Assembly (NCBI GenBank): GCA_028023455.1
Contig: JAQFVV010006221.1
Span: forward strand, 3,193,098-3,257,097
Reading direction: 5' to 3'
DNA: 64,000 bases
Source: Epiperipatus broadwayi
Taxonomy: Eukaryota > Onychophora > Udeonychophora > Euonychophora > Peripatidae
Part shown: positions 1 through 11,429 of the stretch, piece by piece
Layout of the letters: every line of letters starts with the position of its first letter
Position numbering within the stretch: the stretch's first letter is position 1
The notes under the pieces: generated by a model
Database searches by the model: none
Told to the model about the DNA's origin: nothing
Seen by the model: the letters and a program-made list of their open reading frames with translations, nothing else
Program-made: the position numbers and the translations under genes

Positions 1-960
1 TTTATCTATGTTGTTTCTCCTATCTATGATGTATTTGCATAAGTGATGATTCCTTAATAGGAAAACATTCAAACTTGCCAGTTTGTATGAGGTGGGAGTT
101 TTTTGAATTTGGATTTGTATATCCTTTTATGTGCAAAGGCTTAATGACCATTCTGTAACTTAGGTTTGTGTTCTCTTTTTTTATCATCATGTCTAGATAT
201 TTTATTTTTTGTTCTTCATTTTCATGGGTCTTGCTCATTGTTAGATCCATAATAGCTTGAAACTCATTTTGTATGTTAGAAATAGTAGAGTTTTTTTGCT
301 GTGATAAAAATATCATCTATGTATTGTGAATATATAAGCGTTGGTTCTATTGTGAAGTATTTTGGAAGCATTTGATTTTCATAATAGCTTATAATGATGC
401 TTGATATTATGCCACTCATTGGTAAGAAACATTGACCAACCATCATTTATGATATACCAATTATTTTTAAATTTTGCTAAGATATTGTCATCCAACCATT
501 TTAGAAATTCTGTAACAAATTCAATTCACTTGGTTGGACAATTTTTTCTTTGTTAATTCATCTTTGATGATATTAATAGATGTTTTTCTGTTGATAGAGC
601 CATATAATTCATTGACATCACAAACAGCTATTTTGAGTTCTGGATCTATTTTTGTATTGCTTATAATTTCTACAAATTCATATAATGATTTAACAGTATA
701 GTTTCCAAAGCCCAGGGACTATATTAGTCACTGATTGACTATTTTTGCAGTTTTGAAATAATGGACACATCCAAAGTCAAGCATTAATCTAAGGGGAGTA
801 TTGGTATGGAAGATGACAGATAAATATGGTAATATTCAGATCTAGAAAATGTTTTATCTTTATGAATCCTTAATATGTTAGTTATGAATCTATCTCTGTT
901 GATTTTATTGTTAATTTCAGCTATGTTATTAAACTTGAGTTTGTTAATTTGCTCTTCCAT
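1..960 (-). pseudogene. Degenerate Penelope-like element RT fragment
   Basis: Conceptual translation of the minus strand in shifting frames gives pieces of a Penelope-like reverse transcriptase. Around 775-950 there is a piece containing RIHKDKT followed by a PLR motif. Around 545-680 lies the motif A region with CDVNELYGSIN, and at 300-328 the catalytic motif C reads QYIDDIFIT. Downstream (20-300) an open 98-codon stretch continues the thumb region. Stops and frameshifts separate the blocks, so this is a dead copy. It runs off the left edge of the window, so the GIY-YIG domain, if present, is outside. It belongs to a different PLE lineage from the intact copy at 18154. Confidence 0.75.
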
Positions 961-1626
961 CTTTCAGATCCATAAGTAAGAAATGGTAAAACGCATTTAT
1001 TAAAAACCTTCCTTTTCAAACACATAGGCATATTTCCTTTTAGTATCAAGTTATTTCTACCAAAAGCACTCCAACCAAGTTTAATTCTATGATTAATTTC
1101 ATTCATTATGTTTCCATGTGTATTAATAATCTGACTAAGGTATTTGTAGCTGTTAACTTCGTCTAACTTATCATAATCAATCATTATTTTCATACTTTGA
1201 GAAAATCCATTGAACATTACTTTAGTCTTTTTAATATTTATCTTTAGTCCTACTTTCCCACTTTCATCTGATAACTCCTGCAACATTTCCTGCAGTTCTA
1301 AAGAATTATTTGCAAAAACAATCACATCATCTGCAATATCTAAATGACTTGAATAATCACCATTTACTTTCACTCCTTTAGCTTCCCATTTTAATCCACA
1401 AAATACTTCTTGCAAAACTGCTGTAAAATTTTTTGGAGATATGGAGTCACGCTGTCTTACCCACAATGTTGACTTTCCTAGTATCAATATGTAATCTAAT
1501 TGTTACTATGGCATTTTTATAAATATTCTTTAAAATATGACAATATCCTAGATCTATACCTTGCTGATCCAATGATTTAATCACTGAAGAAATGTTTATA
1601 AAACCAAATGCCTTTTCATTAATATA
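961..1626 (-). pseudogene. RTE-type non-LTR retrotransposon RT fragment
   Basis: Minus-strand translation gives, in order, YINEKAFGFINISSVIKSLD (1500-1626; family YEKAFDSV, catalytic Asp changed to Gly), then SPKNFTAVLQEVFCGLKWE, then IADDVIVFA (family FADDIVL) and a C-terminal VLPFLTYGSERWK block. The order and wording match the RT palm and thumb of RTE elements. A frameshift near 1490 splits it, and motif A has lost its Asp, so it is inactive. It abuts PLE sequence at the lower end and the hammerhead-repeat region at the upper end. Confidence 0.8.
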
Positions 1627-1770
1627 TATAAACAGAGTTGGATTCAGATCTATATGACTGTACAGGCAAATTGACTTGGATTGCTATGGGGGTGAATTAG
1701 ATACAAAGAATCAGATGCATTGCTCCCAGATACAAATTTCTTCACTGATAAAAACAATCTAGAACTAGTC
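1627..1770 (+). repeat. Decayed partial unit of the 440-bp hammerhead repeat
   Basis: Resembles the second half of the unit seen at 1990-2195: GTTCAGA and TATATGACT blocks, then a decayed core reading CTGATAA (1745-1751) and AGAACTAGTC (1761-1770). The core is mutated at several conserved positions, so ribozyme activity is not expected. The next core lies 425 bp downstream, giving a direct tandem arrangement. Confidence 0.6.
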
Positions 1771-2385
1771 TGAAAATATTGGATAGGAAGGCACTAGATA
1801 GGGGTTTTAATGCACAACCTTCTTGCATCTATTGATTACTAGAGCTTAAAATCACATGATCACTATCTCATACTAGCACAATAATTGTTATTAATAATTG
1901 TTTAGTGGTTTAACACCAATCCTGCCTAATAGGATAGTGGTGGCTATGGTTGTTAAAGAGCCAAAGACACCAAAATGTATAGGTACTGAATTGAGTTCAG
2001 ACCCATATGACTATATAAGCTATTGAGCTTGGATTGAAAATATTAATAGTGTTTTCAATTTCATTTTCATAGTTTTGTAGTTAAATAGAGTTAAAAGGTG
2101 GGTGCTGGAGGGTTGCATTAGATCCTAAGATCTAGGTGCAGTGCTCTCAGATCCAAGGCTCCTCACTGATGAAGGCCACAAGCCAGAAACTAGTCTGGGG
2201 ATATTGGATGAGTAGGCACTAGATAGGGATTTTATGCACAAGCCTTCTGGCATCCATTGATTGCTCTTGTTAGCACAAGATGGCACTACTATATGGAGAG
2301 TTGTTTTGTTTTGAATTGTTTACTAGAGCTTACAATAGATGACACAATTAGGTGGAAAAGATTTACTACTGTTTTAATATTCAGG
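1771..2385 (+). repeat. 440-bp hammerhead repeat, full unit plus partial unit
   Basis: From just after the decayed core at 1770 the unit runs through the phrase ATAGGATAGTGGTGGCTAT, a TATATAAGC box and a GGTGGGTGCTGGAGGG block to an intact-looking hammerhead core at 2151-2209. It then continues past the predicted cleavage point (2195/2196) into a partial next unit ending near 2385. The same blocks recur in the same order at 4443-5070 (inverted) and 5071-5720. No open frame of note, so it looks non-coding and non-autonomous. Confidence 0.75.
2151..2209 (+). ncRNA. Type I hammerhead ribozyme-like motif (copy 1)
   Basis: CTGATGA at 2166-2172, then a GGC/GCC stem II with loop CACAA, then GAAAC and TAGTC. 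Stem III would be the minimal two pairs A-U and C-G around a UA loop, with cleavage after the C at 2195. Stem I pairs TGGGGA (2196-2201) with TCCTCA just before the core, then after a small internal loop TTGGAT pairs with ATCCAA. Weak point: the pair closing stem II at the core is A.A instead of a Watson-Crick pair. Family knowledge: retrozymes and PLEs carry type I hammerheads with very short stem III. Activity is inferred. Confidence 0.6.
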
Positions 2386-4442
2386 ACCCCTAACAATAGC
2401 TTACAGTAAATCATAAAACTTCACAAAATTCTGTTATGATCCTGATTTTTATTAAAAAAACAAAGAGATAAAATGGGAAAGATAGTTTAGAATTTATTAG
2501 TGTTTTTTTTTTAAAGTAATGACTTGGTAAACTACTATACAGTAGTTAATAAGGTACAGTGAAAAAGAGAACTGGACTATCTAAAAGTCATAAAGATCAT
2601 CTTATTAGGAAAAGTCACCATGTAGGCTAGATACACTACTGCAAATTATTTACTAAAATTTCATGTTTTAAAAAATTGATTGCACTATTACAAAATTAAG
2701 GTATCAACAAATGAATATCATTGGACTAGTTAGGATAAATAAAACTTTTTGTGACGTTTTCAAGACATTTTAGCAATGCTTCAATACAGATCCTTAAAAA
2801 TTAGTAATCCTAGCAAATAATTCTGTGGTACTCCCTACTAGAAAAAGATCTAATTTATAATCCCTAGTTTAAATAAATTTTACTACTGCAACATGAGGTG
2901 AGAATGGCAATACATAGTCTTTCTCAACAAAATGAAATGGATTAATGAATTAAATCATTAATAGAAAAGACTCTTGCTACAAAATATCCAAGAAATGGAA
3001 TGCGTAATCAATTTTTTGCATAAATTTACATCGCTCCTAATCAATCTCTTATATTTTTACAAAACGGTTATGAATATGAGGGCTTTGACCCTTGAAAGCG
3101 CTTAGCCATTTGATTAAATATATATAGAATATATATAGCCATTTGATTAATATATATATATATATATATATTAAAATAAAATAATATATACTTTTCTTTA
3201 TTTATTTTTAGCTTTGTGTGCTTGTGAGTGCATTTTATATATTTTGATTTAGAACAATTAGCCACAAAGTGTAAACTGTTTGCGTATCTCTTATAATGTT
3301 TTTCAAAGCAAGCTAAAATGATTCAATAATTCATATTGAAAAGATACCATTTACATATTTTAATATTGTGATGCAGAAGATAACATCCATTAAAAGTTAT
3401 AAAATTATTGGGCGCATGAGCAATTAATTAAGGAGTGGTAATAAATATATATCTGAGTTAAATAACTTTGGCAATATAAAATCAATTTATAGTATAAAAT
3501 TTAGTATTAATCAGTAAATTTCATGCAGGATCTTTTTTTATTAATATAGTTAAGTGTATCCTAAATTAAACATAAAATCAGGTTATTTGGGATAATTGAA
3601 AACAGGAACATTTACTAGAAAATTTTATGCATTGGCAAAATTTCATTTTTTACAGATTATATTATTGCAATAACTGAGTAGGGTAGGGGAGAGAATACAT
3701 ATTATGACAGATGCAAGTCTACAACTTTCTCAAAACTTTTTACTCATGTTTTAATGTAGATTCTTAAAAATAAACAATAATACCAAGAAATTGTATTATA
3801 TTTATCGATTAGGAAAAAGCCGCATTTATAACTTCTAAGTAACAAACTATAGTTTAACTAAAAAGTTCTTCTATTGATTAGCAAAACTGGGTTTTTAAAA
3901 TGTAATTAAACTAGAATATAATCTCTTACCTATATAATTTCTTTCTAACCAAACTAAGATTATTCTATAATTCAAATTAAGATTATAGGGTTTTTTTGCT
4001 TCAAAATCAGATTAATAACATTATTTAAACATACTCAAATACGTGGGTTAATTTCCGAAAAATAACTTTCTGAATAACCCTAAACAAATTCTTAAAAACA
4101 AATATTAATACAAATTGGGATTAAAAATATACAAATTCTATGGTAATTGTATTCTTCCTTTTTGCAATATAATCATATAACTGTAAATATGAACAAGATA
4201 ATGAACTTAAACACCTGAACAATTATTTAGAGTGGTAAAATAATATCAAATATGAATAAAAGATAACTCTTCTATAAATAATTTCCAAATTAAAATGATA
4301 AACTAAAATCATACAAATCATTTCTAATAAGCCCCATATCAAAATTCCACCTATTTTATAGAAATAACTGAGATTACTGTGACCAGAATTACTTTTTACT
4401 AAGAGTACCTTACATCAGAATAACAAACTAATATGATGTATA
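2386..4442. other. AT-rich spacer without recognisable gene
   Basis: No coding block with protein-family similarity was found on either strand. It contains A/T homopolymer runs and a short (TA)n tract near 3150-3172. The short open frame over 3068-3265 on the minus strand is a by-product of the TA tract. Confidence 0.6.
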
Positions 4443-5070
4443 AACCACTAAACATCATATGATCACCATTTCTTATGCTTCCTCATAACTGTTATTAAAA
4501 CAGGCAAAACTCTCCATACAGTAGTGCCACTCAGTGCAAGCCAGAGTAATCAATGGATGCCAGAAGGTTTGTGCATAAAATCCCTATCTAGTACCTACTC
4601 ATTCAATATCCCCAGACTAGTTTCTGGCTTGTGGCCTTCATCAGCGAGGAGCCTTGGATCTGAGAGCACTGCACTTAGATTTTAGGATCTAATGCCACCC
4701 TCCTGCAGCCACCTTTTATCTCTACTTAACTACAAAACTATGAGTCTTAAATTGAAAACACAATAATATTTTCAATCTAAGCTCATTAGCTTATATAGTC
4801 ATAAAGGGCTGAACTCAGTTTAGTACCTATATATTTTAGTATTTTTGGTTCTTTAATAACCATAGCCACCACTATCCTATTAGGCTGGATTGTAATTAAA
4901 CCACTAAACATTACATAATTACCATTTCTTATGCTTGCTCATAAATGTTATTGAAACAGGCAAAATTCTTTATACAGTAGTGCCATTCAATGCAATCCAG
5001 AGTAATCAATGGATTCCAGAAGGCTTGTGCATAAAATCCCTATCTAGTACCTACTCATTCAATATTTCCA
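4443..5070 (-). repeat. 440-bp hammerhead repeat, inverted locus starting at a cleavage site
   Basis: Read on the minus strand, this locus starts at 5070 with TGGAAATATTGAATGAG, the first base after the predicted hammerhead cleavage. It runs through one full unit to the next cleavage point (4615/4614; 456 bp) and about 170 bp of a second unit, ending near 4443. Starting exactly at a ribozyme cleavage position is what a reverse-transcribed self-cleaved RNA would give. It sits head to head against the plus-strand locus starting at 5071. Confidence 0.75.
4601..4659 (-). ncRNA. Type I hammerhead ribozyme-like motif (copy 2)
   Basis: Minus strand: CTGATGA (4644-4638), stem II GGC/GCC, GAAAC, TAGTC with predicted cleavage between 4615 and 4614, stem I TGGGGA against TCCTCG. 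The first stem I pair is a U-G wobble and the outer helix has one mismatch. Same A.A mismatch at the base of stem II as copy 1. Confidence 0.55.
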
Positions 5071-5109
5071 GTTGCATTAGATCCTAGGATCTAGGTGCAG
5101 TGCTCTCAG

Positions 5110-5168
5110 ATCCAAGGCTCCTCACTGATGAAGGCCACAAGTCAGAAACTAGTCTGGGGATATTGGAT
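5110..5168 (+). ncRNA. Type I hammerhead ribozyme-like motif (copy 3)
   Basis: CTGATGA at 5125-5131, stem II GGC/GTC with a G-U pair, GAAAC, TAGTC, cleavage predicted after 5154. Stem I TGGGGA/TCCTCA followed by TTGGAT/ATCCAA. All invariant core bases are present; the stem II closing position is A.A. Confidence 0.58.
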
Positions 5169-5548
5169 GAGTAGGTACTAGATATGGAGTTTATGCACAA
5201 GCCTTCTGGAATCCATTGATTACTGAGTGGGACTATTGTATGGAGAGTTTTGCCTGTTTTAATAACAGTTATGAGCAAGCATTAGAAATGATGATCATGT
5301 GATGTTTAATGGTTTAATACCAATCCTGCTTAATAGGATAGTGGTGGCTATAGTTATTAAAGAACCAAAGACATCAAAATGTATGGGTACTGAACTGAGT
5401 TCAGACCTATACAACTATATAAGCTAATGATCTTAGATTGAAAATGTTGTTTTCAATTTTATTCTCATAGTTTTGTAGTTAAGTAGAGATAAAAGGTGGC
5501 TGCTGGAGGGGTGCATTAGAGCCTAAGATCTAGGTGTAGTGCTCTCAG

Positions 5549-5607
5549 ACCCAAGGTTCTTCACTGATGAATGCCACAAGCCAGAAACTAGTCTGGGGAT
5601 ATTGGAT
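5549..5607 (+). ncRNA. Type I hammerhead ribozyme-like motif (copy 4, weaker)
   Basis: CTGATGA at 5564-5570, GAAAC and TAGTC as in the other copies, cleavage predicted after 5593. Stem I still pairs through G-U wobbles (TGGGGA with TTCTTCA), but stem II is down to two good pairs (TGC against GCC). Core intact, helices partly decayed. Confidence 0.5.
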
Positions 5608-5720
5608 GAGTAGGTACTAGATAGAGATTTTATGCACAAGCCTTCTGGCATCCATTGATTACTCTGGCTTGCACTGTGTGGCACTATTGTATGGAGAGTT
5701 TTGTCTGTTTAATGATGTAT

Positions 5721-6364
5721 AAAACATTTGATAGTCAATCTAACAAACAATTTTTATTACTAAAACTTAATATTGCTTGAATGTATTGAATGAACATGGC
5801 ATAATAATTGCAATTTAACATAAAGTGATTTTTGCTGAAGCATATTTATAACCGTGAATTAAATTATTACTTGCAATATTTATTATATAACAAAAATACC
5901 AATTGTTTTATCATTGGGCTTATAAAATATTTTTGCAATTATGATAATGAATTTTAAATTAAATTACTCCTAAAGTTTTTTTTAAAATTTCCAACACCTT
6001 TAATTACGTTGTATTGAAATTTAATAAAGTTGTATGAAAACCAAATTACACATAATAATTTTAATTCAAAAATCATGAACTATTTTGATTTAAATAAAAG
6101 TATAATATAACATAAAGCAACACGATATACTATAGAGAAGTAATTCCAATGCAAGCAATTAGATCAAAAAAAGACAAAATCTTCTAAACAAATTGTAACA
6201 TGAGTGCAAATTAATACATCTTAAAATGGAGATTAAAAATTATATCATGCCAAGAATGTGTTTTTTTTTTTGGCAAAAAACTCAATATAAATATGTATAA
6301 GATGAATCCCCATCATCTAGAAAGTTAATGAATGCATTCTACTTTCCAAATAAAAAAGTATTTT
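5721..6364. other. AT-rich spacer, nothing recognised
   Basis: Simple A/T-rich sequence with homopolymer runs. No protein similarity on either strand. Confidence 0.6.
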
Positions 6365-6470
6365 TAAAAAAATTTTTTCTTCTTCTCATATGTCAAATGC
6401 GTTGACGGGAAAGCAAAACCGGGTCAGCTGCTTCGAAGGCAGCTATGCTAACCGCTAGGCCACCAACGCT
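6365..6470 (-). repeat. tRNA-derived SINE, copy 1 (Arg-TCG-like head)
   Basis: On the minus strand a 71-nt tRNA-like head (6469-6399) has a 7-bp acceptor stem (GCGTTGG with TCAACGC), an A-box-like GTGGCCTAGCGG, and a 5-bp anticodon stem GCTGC/GCAGC around loop CTTCGAA (anticodon TCG at 6434-6436). The T loop is TTTGCTT and the T stem has two mismatches, so it is not a working tRNA. It is followed by TTTGACATATGA and an A-rich tail. The same tail follows copy 2, which makes this a SINE family and not a lone tRNA pseudogene. Confidence 0.65.
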
Positions 6471-6610
6471 ATTTTTGCATTTAAAAATTAAAATAATTTT
6501 GACTTTATGATTCTTTTTATTATCATATTACTCCTCAAAGATATATCCAATCTTCTTATTAAATTACGATATCTCTATTATGGAAATTTAATTTTTTTAT
6601 TAACCACATC

Positions 6611-6722
6611 TTTTTTTTTTTTTTCATATGTCATAGCATAGGCCGGGAGGCGAACCCACAACCGTCTGCAACCAACTACTTGCTTGCAAGGCGACTGCGA
6701 TGACCTCTCGGCTAACAACGTT
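6611..6722 (-). repeat. tRNA-derived SINE, copy 2 (Ala-TGC-like head)
   Basis: Minus strand: A-box-like TTAGCCGAGAGG, an anticodon-like loop CTTGCAA, and a good B box GGGTTCGCCTCCC, followed by CTATGACATATGA and a 14-base poly(A) (poly-T on the plus strand at 6611-6624). It shares its GACATATGA tail junction with copy 1, about 140 bp away in the same orientation. Transcription would be by RNA polymerase III if active. Confidence 0.65.
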
Positions 6723-9700
6723 TCTTTTACCACAAAAACGCAATTACTACAGTAATGCCAGCAAGATACCTAGAATCCAAACAATTTAGTTTTTTAGTAA
6801 CTTCTCTCTATAGGCAGTGGCACTTAAGAAAAGACTTATAACCTGAATCTCTAATTAAAATTGTACTACTATTTTATATTTATGTTCCCTAATACTTACT
6901 CTTAAATTAATATTATCTAAATTGTAATTATGTGCCATACTTTCAATAATAAGTAATTCATAATTTAATTCTTTATAAATAAGCATACTTTAATAATTTG
7001 CAATATTATCAATGACTTATGTGATCAAGGCATCTTGATGTGTGCTCGATTGACTGTTATATTGTTCTACACTGGATTAATTTCTTATTTCAATCTCAAA
7101 CTGTAAACTTTGAGTTCATGTGATGTAGTGACAATGACCCTCAGAAAACAAATGCAACTTTTAATACTCATGTTAACTTTCAAAACAGCAACTTTAATCA
7201 TATTATTTACAAGATATTATAATAAACATTTTAACTAACATCTAATGTAAAATAACAATAGTAATAAGTTATATACCAATATAATATAATAACACTATAA
7301 ACAATTGAAAAATTTCCATTCCCTTTACCTTTTAGATATTCACAATTAAAAAAAAAAAAAAAAAAAATATTACCTTTTCATAATAATATGGTGCTATTGT
7401 GATATTTTACCTTTATATATATATATATATTTAATATCACAAATCAGGTGTTTCCATTAGATCATCATTCTTCCCTTTTTCTTTTTTTAACAATAACCCA
7501 TTATAAATTATGCTTTAAATTATAAAGACAAACTGGAACATATTAATTATTATATTCTTGCTTTAATACAATAATTTTATTATAATACAGTGAAATGTCA
7601 CTTTTTGTGTATTTTTAGATACCATGATATTCATCTTTTCTAAGAAGATATTACGATAATAATTATAAAACCATCAATTAGTTTTTCAATCTCAAACTCC
7701 ACCTTCCTATAGTATTATTCTCAACATATATACTAAAATCTGACCCTCTATACCTTTCTGCAATAATTTCCACCTATAATTTATAAGATTCAGCTAGATG
7801 ATAATAGACCACTCTTTGGTGTATTGTAAATAAACTACCTATCTCTGCTTTATCTAACAACTTAATTATTATCTTCATATTTCTGACTTATATTTGTTTG
7901 ATATCATTCTTATAACAAATTTATTTTTACAAATTACAAACTAAAATTACTTATAATTCAGTTCAATTATCTTAGATTGTTCATCATAAAACAGAAGATC
8001 AAATTTAAAATATCGTTTCTCATTTTCAATATTATATATTTAAACACCAACCTAATAATATACATATTGTCAACTACTTTTATGATAAATTTCATTACAT
8101 CATTAACCATATCTATTGATTTTAATCATATAACAATATTTGATAAAACACAACTTTTAAAATAAATAATAACATAGATACCAAATTAAGTCAACCCCCC
8201 CCCTCATTGTAATAGCAACTATATTTAAATTATAGCTAACATATATACAAATGTGATGTTGCAAATTTTTTTTCTCTCTTTAAATATAAGTTTCTAAACA
8301 AACAAACAAAAAAATTAACTTTTACTAGCATTACAATCGTTCCACAGGATTCTGATTGGTTGCACATCAATAATATTATCACTTTCATTTAGTTTCATGT
8401 TAATGTTACAATCATTTTTGCTCCACTTATTCTCATCCAAAAATTATTACAATTATTAAAATTTGCATGATGTCAGGTTATTGATAATGTAGCAGTTTTT
8501 ATTTTCCTTTAGTAATTAAAGATTATCTGCAAATTGTCTTATACATTTGATTTAAATACTCCTTGTGCTAGTAATAAATGATTTAGCATTCAAATGATTC
8601 CTTACTTATTTTGGTTAATATTATTATTAAAAAAAACATTTTCCATTTTCACTTTAACAGTATATATATATTATCTTCCACATAGATATATATATTATCT
8701 TCCACATACGTTTATATTACCTAATGCACTAAGGTTTATTTCATCTGTTATTCAACAATTTATTGTCCATGCATATTTATTCTTTATTAAATATTTTCTG
8801 GTATGGTTTTATTCTCTTACATTTATCTTTTTTTTTTACTTCAAATGATAGTGTTTTCATTCATGCTAACAGACTGCTGTTATTCAGTACACATTTAAAT
8901 ATAATCATCCCTTAACTTATATAACACTCAATATACTTTTTTAAAAAACTTTACATAAAAATAATATTAAAATTAGTACTGGTCACTTTTAATCATTTCT
9001 TCAATTAAGATTTTATTCAAACATGCTTTAAGATTTATCTTTGAATACAATGTATACTTTTCCATTCACACCTAGTTCTTTTATTTTCTATTACTACTTT
9101 TGTTCGAGATATTTTTAAAAACATATACTTATTTCTGCAGAAATAATTTGCCTTTTATTTATCCCTGGCTGATAACTTGATCTTGTCCAATTATTTTGAC
9201 TTATATGAGACATGAATACTTCAATTTGTTTAGCAATTAAATCCAGTGCAAATACAGTACTTCCAAGGTTTTCCTTTAATGAGTTTCTTCCTTGGTCACA
9301 ATTTGGGATATGCAGACAATTTTCTCTCTTCATTTTATATTATTTTCTCCATATAATGATTTCAAGAAATTTTCCAAGAACCATTAATTGTTGAGTTGCC
9401 CATAGAGATCAATTTAATTTAGTCTTGCATTTCAGTGAAGCTTTATAACCTATATCACTTAAATTATTACATAGACAAAATTCATTATTTCTTTTTCTTT
9501 CAAATAATATTTAAATAATTTTCTTGCAAACTTTTAGAATAAAAAAAAATCAGTTACTTGTTCTCCGATCTGTGATTTTTTTTTTTCAATTTAATATTCC
9601 CTCAATTTTTCTTAACGATTGTTTGCAGGCTGTTTATTGGTTGATTTTTCTCACTTCTTTGATTCTGTATTTAATCTATATTTAAAAGAAATATTTTCTG

Positions 9701-10169
9701 TTTAAAATATTTCTCAATAAAAATAATACCTTTTAGAAAATGAATAAAATACAATTTCCTTTCTTGATTTAGATCATTTGGGTTTTATTTTTGTACAAAT
9801 GAGCTTCAATATTATTTTTATGATTTTTACTCACAAAATTTGTAGAATAAATCTTAGTTATTTATTTTTAAATATAATTGAAGATTTAACTAGAAATAAT
9901 ATTTGCTTTTATGCTATTAGATGTGCACAGACAATAATGATCTATCTATATAACACATTTTTGTTTAGAAGATTAGATTTGAATTTTACTATAATTTTAA
10001 ATGCTATCAACCGTGTACTTAATTGAAACTATAATAAATTTATTGTTTATCATTTTATATTTTATGTACATTTGTAACCAACTATTTTACCCATCATTTA
10101 TATTCTTTGTATGATTTTAAATTAGCTAAACTTAAGTACAAACACTATGATAACTAAAATGACAGTTAT
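6723..10169. other. AT-rich spacer with only short unassigned open frames
   Basis: No family similarity recognised. It holds poly-A/T runs, a short TA tract near 7414-7431, a C run near 8195, and a 24-bp direct duplication (TATATATTATCTTCCACATA, twice, 8660-8708). A minus-strand frame at 9115-9333 (72 codons, containing STVFALDLIAKQIEVF) has a more protein-like composition than its surroundings. I cannot assign it, and it may be a transposon scrap. Confidence 0.5.
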
Positions 10170-11415
10170 TTTTCCAAGCTTAATAAGAATCTACTTTTTG
10201 ATTTAATAAAATTTAAAATGCATCTCAAAATTTTATTTCCAATTTTTTATGATAGGATGTACCAATATAAAGGGGCACAATATTGGGAATCATCTTATGT
10301 AATCAGGAAAATTGCTTGGATGAATGGGAGAAAAAAATTGGTAAATGAAGCAAAGAAAAGAAAGGGTTTTGTAAAGAAACTAACAGTATTTTCATATAAT
10401 AAATAAGATGTAACTAGAATTGTATGGAAGGGAGTTGCAGTGGCAGGATTAACATATGGTAATGATGAATTATGTGTTAGTAAAAGGATTTTAGATTATT
10501 TAGAGAAAGTACAAAGGAAAGTAGGAAGACATGCATTAGATGCAGAGATGTGGACAGCAAAGAAGGCAATTCAAGAAGAAATGGGATGGTCAAGTTTCTA
10601 TATGAGAGATGCGAAAAGTAAAATGAAAATTTTTGGTAGGTTGCAGTTTATGGATAGTAAAAGAATAGCCAAAATAGTGTTTAATTGGGTTATGAGTAAA
10701 GGGCAGGTAACAAGATGGGTGAGAAAGGTAATGCGGTATGCAAAAGATTTGGATAAAGAATTTATATCGGTATACTTGTATAAAAGGTGGGATGATTGTG
10801 TTAGGAGGATTGTTGATTGTTATAGTGGTAAGGAATGGGATAAAAGAATAGAAGGATTAATAAAAAATAGGGAGTTGGAGAGATGGAGAAGTAGTATGGA
10901 GGGTAAGAATAGTTTAAATATATATAGAAGTAAATGGAATATTGGAAGTGAGTTAATTTATGATAATAGTAAGGAAAGTAGTTTATTGTTTAAGGCTCGA
11001 ATGGGATCTTTAGCAACAAGAGAATATACATGTAAATGGAAAACTATGGGTGATTTAGTGTGCAAATTGTGTAAGGAAGGTATAGAAAATATTAGGCATC
11101 TGTTGATTGAATGTAAATGCTTGAAAGCAGAAAGGGTACAGATAATGAAGTTATGGGAGAATAGGTATGAATAAAGTGACTATACAGAAAGTGAGTTATT
11201 AGTTTTTATGCTGGGTTTGCGAAAAGATAAGGGGGATTTAGATTTAAAGGCCATAGAGTTGATAAAGATTATGTTGTGGAAATGGGATGAGGCAGAATAT
11301 GGGAAGACTTAGAGTGGGGAATGGAAAATAAAGTGGATAACATGTTTATCTGGGCATAGTTGCAGAGATATTCTTGACTTCGTTTAAGGAGAAGCCAAAT
11401 ACATCACATCACATG
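10170..11415 (+). pseudogene. Non-LTR retrotransposon C-terminal fragment
   Basis: Plus-strand frames 10218-10406 and 10440-11174 read as one interrupted protein, with a stop at the junction, continuing past 11174 for about 40 codons. The protein has the post-RT signature of non-LTR elements: LTYG, then LDYLEKVQRKVGRHALDA, EEMGWSSF, and a terminal Cys/His knuckle CKLCKEGIENIRHLLIEC (C-x2-C-x8-H-x4-C). The RT domain itself is missing (5' truncated, as usual for target-primed insertion). The 3' end near 11402 carries ACATCACATCACATG just before different sequence. Clade uncertain. Confidence 0.8.
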
Positions 11416-11429
11416 TATTTTAAATCAAT

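Larger units (their letters stand above)
5071..5720 (+). repeat. 440-bp hammerhead repeat, direct dimer
   Basis: Starts in mid-unit at GTTGCATTAGATCC, reaches a core with predicted cleavage at 5154/5155, continues through a complete unit of exactly 439 bp to a second predicted cleavage at 5593/5594, and ends near 5720. Head-to-tail dimers are the DNA form expected for a repeat copied from a multimeric or circular transcript. The 64-codon minus-strand open frame over 5084-5278 is fortuitous. Confidence 0.75.

Noticed and set aside
2196-2240. A long stem III for the hammerhead using the repeated ACTAG blocks
   Set aside because: The second ACTAG is followed by ATA and not by a U-H cleavage pair, so the short TA-loop stem III with TAGTC fits better.
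6399-6469. Functional tRNA-Arg(TCG)
   Set aside because: Acceptor and anticodon stems are good, but the T loop and T stem are broken and a SINE tail follows.
9115-9333. 72-codon minus-strand frame with protein-like composition
   Set aside because: No family recognised, no splice or start context, overlapped by a plus-strand frame; kept only as a remark.
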